This document shows, piece after piece, positions 9,979 through 18,410 of a stretch of DNA of 44,305 nucleotides. A program made the position numbers and the translations under genes. Every line of letters starts with the position of its first letter. The stretch's first letter is position 1. A model generated the notes under the pieces. That model saw nothing but the letters and a program-made list of their open reading frames with translations. It did no database searches and was not told the origin of the DNA. Source of the stretch: a candidate division Zixibacteria bacterium RBG_16_53_22 (GTDB lineage: Bacteria > Zixibacteria > MSB-5A5 > UBA10806); contig MEWP01000047.1 in the NCBI GenBank assembly GCA_001775395.1, positions 948 to 45,252 on the forward strand, in the 5' to 3' direction.

Positions 9979-11751
9979 ATGAAGCAATTTACTGTGGTGC
10001 TATGGGGAATAATGGTTATCATGGTCGGCGTCGTTATCACGCCATCTGACGCGGTGGGGCAGCAGCCTTCGGTCATAGAGGTTTGGCCAATCGATTCCAC
10101 TACCCTCGAGGTCTTGTTTGATCGGGTGATGGATCCTTGGACGACAGAAAGTCCCGGTAACTACTCGACTGTTCATGGCCTGGGTATTTACGCCGCCTCT
10201 CTCGACACCAGCGGCCGCACCGTCTACCTGATAACCGCGGCGCAACCGGGTAATTGCGTCGATACTTTGGTGACTATCGGCCCGTGTGATACTTCTTTCA
10301 ATTGCATGGTCCTTCCTGATAGCGATGGATTCAATTGCGGCGTCGGGAGGTTGGAGTTCTATCAATTGGATCTCGTCTACATACGGGACAGTGTGTTCCA
10401 AGACAGTGTGATCAATTCTGATTGGGGACAGGTTCTTTTGACTTACCTTGGTGCAGATTCCATATTGTATTTTAACCTGACGGTGGACACAGTCTGGGTC
10501 ATCCAAAATATTCCTGTTTTAGGTCAGGAGAGCGTCGGCGTGTCACAAACTATGACTTACAGTTTTCCTATTGCCTCTGTGTCTGGCTTGGAGATTACCG
10601 AGATAGGCTACGCTTATCAGCTCTCTGACACGGTGCTGACACAAGGACCACAGGACTTAGCGCTCAGGTGGACGGCTGTTCGTGATGGTTTGGTCAGGCT
10701 AGGCCGAGGCTTTGGAGATGCAATTGATCCGATATTCGGGCCAGCTCAGCGATTGATTGGCGGTCAAGTTATTGGCTCCCAGCATTCTAATCGAAGCTCC
10801 AAGCATTCTTATGAAGACCTTCCAAACCAGGAGTGCGGCATAAGTGAATGTTGTCCAACGGCAGTCTCTAATTGTCTAAATTCATTGAATTCGCAACACC
10901 ATCTTGGCATACCGCCAGAAGAGCTGACGATAGGCAGGATGAAGCTAGCCACTAACTGGGGTCCGAAGTACGTATATGACCCTGTCCACCAAGAGTCCGT
11001 CTGGGTTGAGGGATGTTGGATATTCCACGACGATGATAGGCCGCCTGGAGAAAATCGTGCCTGGTATGAGGATAAGATGATGTGGCTTGTGAATCATCAA
11101 TTCCCCATATCCACCAGAGTGATAAGCAATATTGGAATTGGTGAAATACAAGCGGAAATCGACCGTGGGCAGGTTGTAGAATTGCAGACAGGATCGCATA
11201 CCGCTGCTGTCAAGAATATATCTGATCTGGGGAATGGTCTGTATGCGATGAATGTGGCTCATGACATCATACAAGGAGAAGACGGGGGTTGCGCAACGAC
11301 AACAGTTGTATATGACCGCAATATTGACAGTTTTATAGGAGGTGGCTTCGGTTTTAGTTGGTCACCGCTGCGCTACTTTGTAGTCGAGTGTCCGTATCCT
11401 CCCGGTCCTGATCAATGCTCCTACACCCCTGGCGACATCAACGGCAGTGGCACACCCAACGGTATCGATGTTACCTACGGGGTGGCCTACTTCAAGGGCA
11501 TCGTCCCCCCGCCGCCGGTCGACTGCAATCCGCCGTGCACCGCGGTGCCAGACCCCTTCTACGCGGCAATGGATGTCAATGGCACCTGTTCCACCAACGG
11601 AATCGATATCACCTATTACGTGAGTTACTTGAAGGGGCAACAGCCATCACTGCTCTATTGCGAGGATTGCCCGCCCGCAGACGGAATTTTGCCTGTTAGA
11701 TCACCCGATATCGGAATTCGGGAGATCAATGAAAGGGGAGATAAAAAGTAG
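9979..11751 (+). CDS. Exported C39-like domain protein with dockerin-like tail
   Basis: I place the start at the ATG at 9979 rather than the GTG-type codon at 9847, which would overlap the previous gene. The chosen start has GAGG (9969-9972) upstream and begins a signal peptide (MKQFTVVLWGIMVIMVGVVI...). The product is about 590 residues. An Ig-like domain (about residues 28-120, PSVIEVWPIDSTTLEVLFD...) is followed by an unassigned beta-rich stretch. A papain/C39-like region has a Cys-loop ECCPTAVSNCL with Cys291 at the catalytic position and a possible His-loop GSHTAAV with His407. A dockerin-like pair begins near residue 479 and is almost identical in DNA to that of the preceding gene. The central part uses codons less like its neighbours and looks less GC-rich, suggesting a different origin. 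Probably a secreted peptidase-like protein; substrate unknown. Confidence 0.8.
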   Translation: MKQFTVVLWGIMVIMVGVVITPSDAVGQQPSVIEVWPIDSTTLEVLFDRVMDPWTTESPGNYSTVHGLGIYAASLDTSGRTVYLITAAQPGNCVDTLVTIGPCDTSFNCMVLPDSDGFNCGVGRLEFYQLDLVYIRDSVFQDSVINSDWGQVLLTYLGADSILYFNLTVDTVWVIQNIPVLGQESVGVSQTMTYSFPIASVSGLEITEIGYAYQLSDTVLTQGPQDLALRWTAVRDGLVRLGRGFGDAIDPIFGPAQRLIGGQVIGSQHSNRSSKHSYEDLPNQECGISECCPTAVSNCLNSLNSQHHLGIPPEELTIGRMKLATNWGPKYVYDPVHQESVWVEGCWIFHDDDRPPGENRAWYEDKMMWLVNHQFPISTRVISNIGIGEIQAEIDRGQVVELQTGSHTAAVKNISDLGNGLYAMNVAHDIIQGEDGGCATTTVVYDRNIDSFIGGGFGFSWSPLRYFVVECPYPPGPDQCSYTPGDINGSGTPNGIDVTYGVAYFKGIVPPPPVDCNPPCTAVPDPFYAAMDVNGTCSTNGIDITYYVSYLKGQQPSLLYCEDCPPADGILPVRSPDIGIREINERGDKK

Positions 11752-11809
11752 TCCTCCCGAAGGGAGGACACGCTGAGCGCGCCCCGACGGTTGTGGCATA
11801 CCGCAGATA

Positions 11810-11844
11810 TCGGATCCCCGTGTATTCGGGGGTCCGATTTTTTT
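11810..11844 (+). terminator. Rho-independent terminator
   Basis: An 11-bp stem with one wobble pair (tcggatccccg / cgggggtccga), a loop of six bases and a run of seven T. A shorter hairpin (gtcctccc / gggaggac) lies just after the stop at 11751 without a T tract. Confidence 0.9.
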
Positions 11845-11928
11845 ATGACGCGCCGATTCCTCAAAAGTGGGAATTTTTTGATGGGCTTATTTGTATAAGA
11901 TGATGGCGCCTGGTCATAAGAGGTCCAA

Positions 11929-12687
11929 TTGAAAGCCCTGATGATTATCTTTGTCGCTCTCCAAAGCGCAATAGCCGGAGCATCGAACGATCTCATCCTG
12001 GAATATGCCACCGGAATCGCCTCGGAGCATCTGCCATTCACATCAAAATGGGGCGGTCCGGTGATGCACCCTGGCTCCTTTTACAAGGAGCACGCCGTCC
12101 GAGTAAGCTGCGATATCAACCGACATTTCGCCGTTACGATCATGTCGGGTTGGATCACCAAGTGGAATTTTCGCGACCGCACTATCATCTGTGTGCCGCC
12201 TCCCGAAGGATATCCTCCTTCGCTATTCAGGAGAGATCAGAAGGCCGTATACGTCGTGCCCGGCATTCGCCTGGCAGGGTACATTTTCCAGGTCAATCTG
12301 GGAGGCATATTATATCATTCCAACACCGTGGATAGAGCGTTTTTAAAGTACCCATTTAATGGGAGCCATCGGTTCAAGCCGTCGTTCATGATCGCTCTGG
12401 GTGAGGAGGACATTTACCTCTATGCCGGCTTCCTCAATTCGCTGCCGCTTTATTCCGGCGGCGGAGCGGAGATTGGAATATTCGGAAGGGTTGGGGGGTA
12501 TTACGAGCAGAAGGCCTATTTCGGGGGGAACGAATATGGTCCGGGAATCGGCTATCGGGGGGAGTTCGAGGCGACCCGGAATATCGCGTTCGCACTCGGT
12601 TTCTCGCTGGGATACAGCGACCACGCAAGAGATAACATCTATACCGTCGTGGCCGGATTGAAAGTGAGGGCGCCTTCTAAGGATTGA
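11929..12687 (+). CDS. Exported protein of unknown function, possible small outer-membrane barrel
   Basis: A 252-residue product begins with a TTG at 11929, preceded by AAGAGGT (11918-11924). Residues 1-18 (MKALMIIFVALQSAIAGA) look like a signal peptide. The rest alternates short beta-prone segments rich in Gly and aromatics, such as VVPGIRLAGYIFQVNLGG and NIAFALGFSLGYSD, which suggests a small outer-membrane beta-barrel of about 8-10 strands. The C-terminus (VRAPSKD) lacks the usual terminal aromatic residue. I do not recognise the family. It stands alone between a terminator and the promoter of the peptidase operon. Confidence 0.7.
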   Translation: MKALMIIFVALQSAIAGASNDLILEYATGIASEHLPFTSKWGGPVMHPGSFYKEHAVRVSCDINRHFAVTIMSGWITKWNFRDRTIICVPPPEGYPPSLFRRDQKAVYVVPGIRLAGYIFQVNLGGILYHSNTVDRAFLKYPFNGSHRFKPSFMIALGEEDIYLYAGFLNSLPLYSGGGAEIGIFGRVGGYYEQKAYFGGNEYGPGIGYRGEFEATRNIAFALGFSLGYSDHARDNIYTVVAGLKVRAPSKD

Positions 12688-12809
12688 TTGCGTCCCGAGT
12701 CTTTCTCCACTTCTTCATAAACTTGCAAGGTCTTAAAGCCCCATATTTTTGTCGAATGCGATCATTCCCTTAATAGGAATATCGATGAAATCTGACAGGC
12801 AATTCGACC

Positions 12810-12838
12810 TTGAACATGAAATTGCGATTCATTATAAT
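12810..12838 (+). promoter_or_regulatory. Promoter of the M16-nudix-ruvX-mltG operon
   Basis: TTGAAC (12810-12815), a 17-base spacer and a perfect TATAAT (12833-12838). The predicted start is near 12845, giving a leader of about 58 bases. The rest of the 12688-12902 gap shows no gene. Confidence 0.8.
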
Positions 12839-12902
12839 GAGCCGCCGCAATGTATGAACATTATTGGAAATTCCATCCCGATGGATGGATTGGAGACGCC
12901 TT

Positions 12903-14453
12903 ATGAAAAAGATGATTCTTGTGCTCGTTTGCCTGGCCCTGCCGATGTTTGCCCGGGCCCGGGAAAATGAGATTCATATCGATGCCAGGACCCACAAATT
13001 CCCCAACGGGCTGGAATTGGTGGTCGTGGAACGGCACTGGTCGCCCACTGCCTCGTTCATCGTACGCTTCAAGGTTGGCTCGGCTGACGAACGGCCCGGC
13101 ATAACGGGTAGCGCCCACCTGCTCGAGCATATGCTTTTCAAGGGCACCAAAATTCTCGGCACAACCAACTACGATGCCGAAGCTCCGTTGATGGCCGGGA
13201 TCGACGTCCTGGCTCATGAATTGACACAAGCCATCGACCGGACACGCAACCCGCTTTATCGCGGCGACAGGCGGGAGGTCGATTCCCTCAAGGCCGCTAT
13301 CGCCAAACTCCAGGAGCGGCAAAAGCAATACGTTGTCAAAGATGAATTTTGGGAGACTCTGTTGCGCCACGGCGGCACCTCGCTCAATGCCTCCACCGGC
13401 AACGACGGCACGCAGTATTTTGTCTCGCTGCCGTCGAATAAGGCCGAGCTCTGGGCATATATGGAATCCGACCGCATGCGCGATCCAATCCTGCGGGAGT
13501 TCTACTCCGAGCGCGATGTCGTCTACGAGGAGCGCCGCCTGCGAACCGATAATGACCCGTTTGGTAAACTCTGGGAGCAGCTCTACGCCGCCGCCTACAC
13601 CGCCCATCCCTACGGCTGGCCTGTCGTCGGCTGGGCCTCCGACCTGGAAACCGTCCTGCGTGAGCAGGTCGAGGATTTCTTCCATCAATATTATTCACCG
13701 AACAACGTGGTCATAGCCATTGTCGGCGATGTCAAATTCGCGGACATGGTAAAACTCGTCGATAAATATTTCAGCTCGATACCACCTTCAGCGGTTCCGC
13801 CGCCGGCCGTGCAGACCGTCGAGCCTGAGCAGAAAGGCGAACGCCGCATCCGGGTCGAATACGACGCCGAGCCGCAACTGGCGATCGGCTGGAAGAGCCC
13901 CGCCGGCGGAGGTGTAGATAAGGAGGTATTCGATGTAATAGCCAGTCTCCTCTCTCGTGGGCGAACCAGCAGACTCTATAGGAGCCTGGTCGAGGAGCGT
14001 CAAATTGCCGCCAGCATATCGGCCTCCAGCGATTTCACGCGCTTCCCCGACCTGTTCACAATCTCCGCCACGCCCAAGGCACCCCACACGCTCGAGGAAC
14101 TCGAGGCCGCCATTTACGAGGAAATGGGCCAACTGGCCTGGGAGGGTCCCACCGCTTGGGAGTTGGAGCGGGTCAGGAATCAAATCGAGGCCGACTTCAT
14201 TAGAGGACTGCGATCCAATTTTGGTATGATGTTTCGCGTCTCCGACATGCAAGCCCTTGTCGGCGATTGGAGCTACATCGAGAAAGTCAATGAACGCCGC
14301 AAGGCTGTTAAATCCGCCGATATAAAACGGGTCATGGCCGAACACCTTACAATGGAGAAGAGAACAGTGGCCTATCTCGCCAAACCCGATGAAGAATCCA
14401 ATGCTCCCGAGGCCTCCCGTATAGATGAGATTAGGCTGTGGAGGGACAAATGA
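12903..14453 (+). CDS. M16 family zinc metallopeptidase, catalytic subunit
   Basis: The start is set at the ATG at 12903 (GGAG at 12892-12895), giving a signal peptide MKKMILVLVCLALPMFARA and a 516-residue product. The inverse zinc motif HLLEH spans residues 72-76, and the distal metal-ligand region VVYEERRL carries Glu209-Glu210. The distance between them is larger than usual, with a Lys/Arg/Glu-rich helical insertion (about residues 100-155, LKAAIAKLQERQKQ). Members of this family (pitrilysin, processing-peptidase type) degrade or process peptides, and bacterial exported pairs act in the periplasm. The stop overlaps the start of the next M16 gene (ATGA), so the two subunits are translationally coupled and probably form a heterodimer. 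Confidence 0.93.
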   Translation: MKKMILVLVCLALPMFARARENEIHIDARTHKFPNGLELVVVERHWSPTASFIVRFKVGSADERPGITGSAHLLEHMLFKGTKILGTTNYDAEAPLMAGIDVLAHELTQAIDRTRNPLYRGDRREVDSLKAAIAKLQERQKQYVVKDEFWETLLRHGGTSLNASTGNDGTQYFVSLPSNKAELWAYMESDRMRDPILREFYSERDVVYEERRLRTDNDPFGKLWEQLYAAAYTAHPYGWPVVGWASDLETVLREQVEDFFHQYYSPNNVVIAIVGDVKFADMVKLVDKYFSSIPPSAVPPPAVQTVEPEQKGERRIRVEYDAEPQLAIGWKSPAGGGVDKEVFDVIASLLSRGRTSRLYRSLVEERQIAASISASSDFTRFPDLFTISATPKAPHTLEELEAAIYEEMGQLAWEGPTAWELERVRNQIEADFIRGLRSNFGMMFRVSDMQALVGDWSYIEKVNERRKAVKSADIKRVMAEHLTMEKRTVAYLAKPDEESNAPEASRIDEIRLWRDK

Positions 14454-15904
14454 AAAAGGCTCTTATCGGCGTCATGGCGCCCGTGCTGATTCTAACTTTC
14501 GCATTTTCATTCGCGTCCGACCCTCTGTCGCCGGGCGCGAAAGTCATCGAGAATATGAAATTCCCCGAGCTTAACTGGCAGGTACCGGAAGTCGGCAATC
14601 AGGTGACTCGCACCGAGCTTCCCAACGGCCTGATCCTCTATATCATGGAGGACCACGAGCTGCCACTCATCAACGCCAGCGCCATGATAAGGGCCGGATC
14701 GATCTACGACTCAAAGGAGAAAGTGGCGGTCGCCGGTATTACCGGGGCAGTCATGCGAACCGGCGGCACCAAATCATTTTCACCCGACTCGCTCAACACG
14801 CTTCTGGAGTTCATCTCCGGCTCGGTGGAAAGCGGTATCGGTATCGAGTCCGGGTCGGCCTCGATGTCGGTGCTGGCCAAGGACCTCGATATCGGCCTCA
14901 AAATCCTTTACGAGGTTCTGCGCTACCCGGCATTCGACACTTCCAAGATTGCCCTCGAGACGTCTCAAATTAGGGAAAGCATCCGCCGCCGAAACGACCG
15001 TCCCGGGGGAATAATCGGGCGCGAATTTTCGCACTTGATTTACGGCGATCATCCCTATGGACGCATTCTGGAATGGGCCGATGTTAAGGACATTTCTCGG
15101 GACGAGCTTGTCGCTTATCACGGGAAATATTACCATCCCTACAATATCTTGATCGCCTTCTCCGGCGATTTCGAGACCGGAGCCCTACTCAAGAAAGTTA
15201 AGAAGATATTCAGTGACTGGCCTGAATCGGGCATTGAGTTGCCGCCAATGCCCGAGGTAGCATATGCGCCCAATCCCGGCGTTTTCGTCATCAATAAGAA
15301 CCTGACCCAGGCCAACATCACCGTTGGACATCTGGGGATCAAACGCGACAATCCCGACCGCTACGCGATAGCACTCATGAATTTCACGCTGGGTGGCGGC
15401 AGCTTCACCTCCAGACTGACCGGCCGGGTCCGCTCCGACGAGGGCCTGGCCTACTCTGTGGGCTCCAGTTTCGGAATCAACAGCCGCGACTTTGGCACTT
15501 TCCAGGCCCACGCCCAAACCAAAACCAATTCAACCTACCGGGTCCTCCAGATTTTCAAGGAGGAATTCGAAAAGATCAGACTCGAACCGGCCACCGAACA
15601 CGAATTCGAGACGGCCCGCGACGCCTACATCAATAATTTCGTCTTCCAGTTCGATTCGCCCGAGGAGGTCGTCAATCGCCTGATGTCGCTCGAGTATGAC
15701 CACTTTCCACCGGACTATTATCGCACATATCTCGATGATATCCGGGCCGTGACAATCGAGGATATGAGGCGGGTGGCCGAGAAATATCTCAAACCCGAGG
15801 AGATGACAATAGTTGTCCTGGCCGATACGACCCGGATATCCGGCGATCTGCGCGAGTTCGGGCAGATAAAATATATTACACTCGAAGAGCCGAAAGTAGA
15901 TTGA
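14450..15904 (+). CDS. M16 family peptidase-like protein, non-catalytic subunit
   Basis: The ATG at 14450 overlaps the preceding stop and has GGAGGG (14440-14445) in front. The 484-residue product has a signal peptide (MKKALIGVMAPVLILTFAFS...). It shows the M16 fold signatures (TELPNGLILYIMEDHELPL, AYHGKYYHPYNILIAFSGD, RVRSDEGLAYSVGSSFG). In place of the zinc motif it has AGITGA (residues 95-100), so both metal His residues and the catalytic Glu are missing. In known bacterial M16B pairs one subunit carries HxxEH and the other supplies the Arg/Tyr substrate-binding loop; the RSDEGLAYSVG segment fits that role. It is therefore the partner of the upstream gene. Confidence 0.93.
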   Translation: MKKALIGVMAPVLILTFAFSFASDPLSPGAKVIENMKFPELNWQVPEVGNQVTRTELPNGLILYIMEDHELPLINASAMIRAGSIYDSKEKVAVAGITGAVMRTGGTKSFSPDSLNTLLEFISGSVESGIGIESGSASMSVLAKDLDIGLKILYEVLRYPAFDTSKIALETSQIRESIRRRNDRPGGIIGREFSHLIYGDHPYGRILEWADVKDISRDELVAYHGKYYHPYNILIAFSGDFETGALLKKVKKIFSDWPESGIELPPMPEVAYAPNPGVFVINKNLTQANITVGHLGIKRDNPDRYAIALMNFTLGGGSFTSRLTGRVRSDEGLAYSVGSSFGINSRDFGTFQAHAQTKTNSTYRVLQIFKEEFEKIRLEPATEHEFETARDAYINNFVFQFDSPEEVVNRLMSLEYDHFPPDYYRTYLDDIRAVTIEDMRRVAEKYLKPEEMTIVVLADTTRISGDLREFGQIKYITLEEPKVD

Positions 15905-16458
15905 GACCGGACGATGAGCATAAATTGATCGAGGCTCGCCATTACACCTTTTGCCCGTGGTGCGCCTCGAGTCTCGTCTTGAAAGTGGCCGACTCCAGGG
16001 AGCGGCTGCGCTGCCCAAACTGCGATTTTATCTGGTACCGGAATCCTATCCCCGCCGCCGGAGCTATCCTCAACCGCGATGGCAGAGTACTGCTCGTAAA
16101 GAGAAGATATCCTCCCCGAGTAGGTGACTGGTGTTTCCCGGCCGGTTTCATGGAATACGACGAGTCGCCGATTGAATGCTGCGTGAGGGAGATCAAGGAG
16201 GAAACCGGACTGATCATTTCGATTTCTCGCCTGTTCTGGGTCTACTCCGGCCATGATGATCCCCGCTCTAATGCCGTTCTCATTTTATATCTCGCGGACA
16301 TAATTGGCGGCGAATTGGCCCCAGGCGATGATGCCGTCGAGGTTGATTTTGTCAGTATCGACGATATTCCCTCGAATATCGCGTTCCAGGCCCACAGGGA
16401 AGCTATCGCTGACTACAAGCGTTATCTTAAAACGGGCCGATTGCCGGGGGAGAAGTGA
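15901..16458 (+). CDS. Nudix hydrolase with zinc ribbon (NudC-like architecture)
   Basis: The product has 185 residues from a TTG at 15901 that overlaps the previous stop; a second in-frame TTG at 15925 is possible, so the start is uncertain. An N-terminal zinc ribbon has Cys18, Cys21, Cys38 and Cys41 (FCPWC and RCPNC). It is followed by a Nudix domain with a complete Nudix box at residues 82-104 (G-x5-E-x7-REIKEETGL). This arrangement is known from NADH pyrophosphatase NudC and related nucleotide-diphosphate hydrolases. The SQPWPFPxS motif typical of true NudC is not seen, so the substrate is left open. It sits inside the M16-ruvX-mltG operon. Confidence 0.93.
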   Translation: MRPDDEHKLIEARHYTFCPWCASSLVLKVADSRERLRCPNCDFIWYRNPIPAAGAILNRDGRVLLVKRRYPPRVGDWCFPAGFMEYDESPIECCVREIKEETGLIISISRLFWVYSGHDDPRSNAVLILYLADIIGGELAPGDDAVEVDFVSIDDIPSNIAFQAHREAIADYKRYLKTGRLPGEK

Positions 16459-16895
16459 CCGCGGAAATCCGATATGTTCTCGCTATCGACTTGGGTACGA
16501 AGCGGGTCGGCCTGGCAATCGCCGATCCGGTCCATCGAATAGCAACGGGTCTTGGGGTTGTGGAGTATAAGGGTCTGCAGAAATTCATTGAGGATTTGAA
16601 AAAGATTGTCGATGATGAAAATGTGAGACTGGCGGTTGTCGGGTTGCCTCTGAACATGGATGGCAGCGAGGGAGTGAAAGCTCGGCAGGCCAGGAAAATC
16701 GCCGGAATCATAGAAGAGAAGCTGGAGATCGACGTGGAATTGATAGATGAACGGTTGACTACGGAGGAGGCCGTCAGGCGTCTCCATGCCGCCGAGGGCA
16801 AGGTCGGAAAAAGCCGCGCCAAACTAAATATGATGGCCGCCATTATCATCCTCCAGGATTATCTAGATTCTCTTCCACCGCGGAGTCTTTCATGA
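16455..16895 (+). CDS. ruvX: RuvX/YqgF family pre-16S rRNA nuclease or Holliday-junction resolvase-like protein
   Basis: The 146-residue product has an RNase H-like fold. The GTG start at 16455 overlaps the nudix stop and has GGGGGAGA (16445-16452) upstream. Family marks are AIDLGTKRVGLAIAD (Asp12), VVGLPLNMDGSEG, IDERLTTEEA and a terminal KLNMMAAIIILQDYL helix with Asp. In E. coli this family (YqgF) is essential and acts in 16S rRNA 5'-end maturation. The gene is commonly next to mltG, as here. Confidence 0.96.
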   Translation: MTAEIRYVLAIDLGTKRVGLAIADPVHRIATGLGVVEYKGLQKFIEDLKKIVDDENVRLAVVGLPLNMDGSEGVKARQARKIAGIIEEKLEIDVELIDERLTTEEAVRRLHAAEGKVGKSRAKLNMMAAIIILQDYLDSLPPRSLS

Positions 16896-17917
16896 AAATT
16901 AATACCGGACCCATTCCACAAGCGATATTATTCTCCCTGATCGCTCTGGCCGTATTTGGAGCGGCCTTTCTTGGTTTTCAATATTATTTTCCGCACCCCG
17001 GCGCCAATTTCGGCAATGAAACACGCTACCTCCTGGTGCGCGGAGGCGACAATATCGAAAAAATCGCCAATAACCTGTACCGTATGGGAGCCGTTTCATC
17101 CGAATCAGGTTTCCTTTTCTTTTCGCGGCTCCTGAAAAAAGATCGTCTCATGAAGGTCGGACGGTATGCTATTAAACCGCATAGCTCGCTCGCCTATATT
17201 ATAGGAATTATCACGCGCGGCGAATCTACGCCTTTCGATATCACCGTTCCCGAGGGGTACACTATCTCTCAAATTGCCAATTGCTTCGAATCCGGGGTCG
17301 AAATCGACATGGCCGGATTTCGCGAAGCCGTGACCGACCGGAAATTGATAGATTCTCTTGGTATCCAGGCTCCCAGCCTTGAGGGTTATCTGGCGCCCAG
17401 CACCTATAATGTCTATTTCTGCGAGAATCCTCGCAGAATTGTCAACCGCATGGCGGCGCATTTTTTCAATTCATTGCCGGATTCGTTTGAGGTTAAGGCG
17501 AAGCGGCTGGGATTGACGTTTCACCAGGCAGTGACACTGGCCTCGCTTATCGAGAAAGAAGCCATGCTCGATAGCGAGCGGCCGATTATCTCAGCGGTCT
17601 ATTTGAATCGCTTGCGCCGCGGGATGAAACTGGATTGCGACCCCACGGTCATTTATGCCATGGGCGGCCTCGACAGGCCTCTTCTGCGCGGCGACCTCGA
17701 TTATGACTCGCCATATAACACATACCTGTATGCCGGCCTTCCGCCGGGACCGATTGCGAATCCCGGAGTCAAATCGCTCGAGGCCGCGGTCGAGCCCGCG
17801 CCGGTCGGATACCTCTATTTCGTGGCGCGCGGGAATGGCAGCCATGTTTTTTCTCTCACGCTTGACGATCACATCAATGCTATCCAGAGAATCAAGCGCC
17901 TGAACGGGCAAGGGTAA
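16892..17917 (+). CDS. mltG: Endolytic murein transglycosylase MltG
   Basis: A 341-residue inner-membrane protein. One N-terminal membrane helix (about residues 8-31) is followed by a LysM-like region and the YceG/MltG domain. Marks are VPEGYT, LEGYLAPSTY (near residue 163) and ASLIEKEAM with the catalytic Glu221, then DCDPTVIYA and SPYNTYLYAGLPPGPIANPG. The enzyme cleaves nascent glycan strands and influences glycan chain length. Its ATG overlaps the ruvX stop; CGGAG precedes it by seven bases. It is the last gene of the operon that starts at 12903. Confidence 0.97.
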   Translation: MKINTGPIPQAILFSLIALAVFGAAFLGFQYYFPHPGANFGNETRYLLVRGGDNIEKIANNLYRMGAVSSESGFLFFSRLLKKDRLMKVGRYAIKPHSSLAYIIGIITRGESTPFDITVPEGYTISQIANCFESGVEIDMAGFREAVTDRKLIDSLGIQAPSLEGYLAPSTYNVYFCENPRRIVNRMAAHFFNSLPDSFEVKAKRLGLTFHQAVTLASLIEKEAMLDSERPIISAVYLNRLRRGMKLDCDPTVIYAMGGLDRPLLRGDLDYDSPYNTYLYAGLPPGPIANPGVKSLEAAVEPAPVGYLYFVARGNGSHVFSLTLDDHINAIQRIKRLNGQG

Positions 17918-17966
17918 GACGCCGGCGCAATTTGCGACCAACCTAACTTGTGTCGATTATTCGGCC

Positions 17967-18296
17967 TTATTTTTCAATGGCATGAGGCTGCCATTGGAAC
18001 CGTGCAAGGTCGATACAATCGGCTTTGTCAAATAACACACCCTCACCTAAAAGCAGCGCTTTCTGCTCCTCGTAACCGCCGCCCGGCGGAAGCGAAATCC
18101 TGCCGGAGCTATTGATAATGCGGTGCCAGGGAAGGTTTTCTTTGCGCGACGACGAATGCAGAATTCTAACCACCTGCCGGGCCCCGAGCGGGCTTCCGGC
18201 CAGCGCCGCGATCTGGCCGTAAGTTGCCACCTTGCCCTTGGGTACGCGCTTGATGAGCCTCTTGGCCTTTGTAGTGAACGATTCCAATTCCGTCAT
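17967..18296 (-). CDS. Alkyltransferase-like protein (ATL), DNA repair
   Basis: I start at the ATG at 18296 because it has GGTGAT upstream and removes a non-homologous N-terminal extension. The 109-residue product matches the C-terminal DNA-binding domain of O6-methylguanine methyltransferases: GKVATYGQIAALAG and GARQVVRIL form the helix-turn-helix. The active-site PCHR motif is PWHR, with Trp57 replacing the acceptor Cys. Proteins of this kind bind O6-alkylguanine, flip it out and channel it to nucleotide excision repair; they do not transfer alkyl groups. It stands alone on the minus strand, convergent with mltG. Confidence 0.93.
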   Translation of the reverse strand: MTELESFTTKAKRLIKRVPKGKVATYGQIAALAGSPLGARQVVRILHSSSRKENLPWHRIINSSGRISLPPGGGYEEQKALLLGEGVLFDKADCIDLARFQWQPHAIEK

Positions 18297-18361
18297 GATA
18301 TCACCGCTGGAACAGGTTCTGATCCCGAATAAATATATGGCATGATTGGCTATCATGATAT

Positions 18362-18388
18362 AAAAAAAAGGCCGGAATATTCCGGCCT
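18362..18388 (-). terminator. Rho-independent terminator of the lipoprotein gene
   Basis: A perfect 20-bp palindrome, AGGCCGGAATATTCCGGCCT (18369-18388), is followed on the minus strand by eight T. It lies 23 bases after the lipoprotein stop and insulates the ATL gene. Confidence 0.92.
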
Positions 18389-18410
18389 GTTTCATACATT
18401 CATCTCGCCC

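Noticed and set aside
12749-12970. A 73-codon plus-strand frame ahead of the M16 gene
   Set aside because: It overlaps the promoter at 12810 and the true start at 12903, and has no ribosome site.
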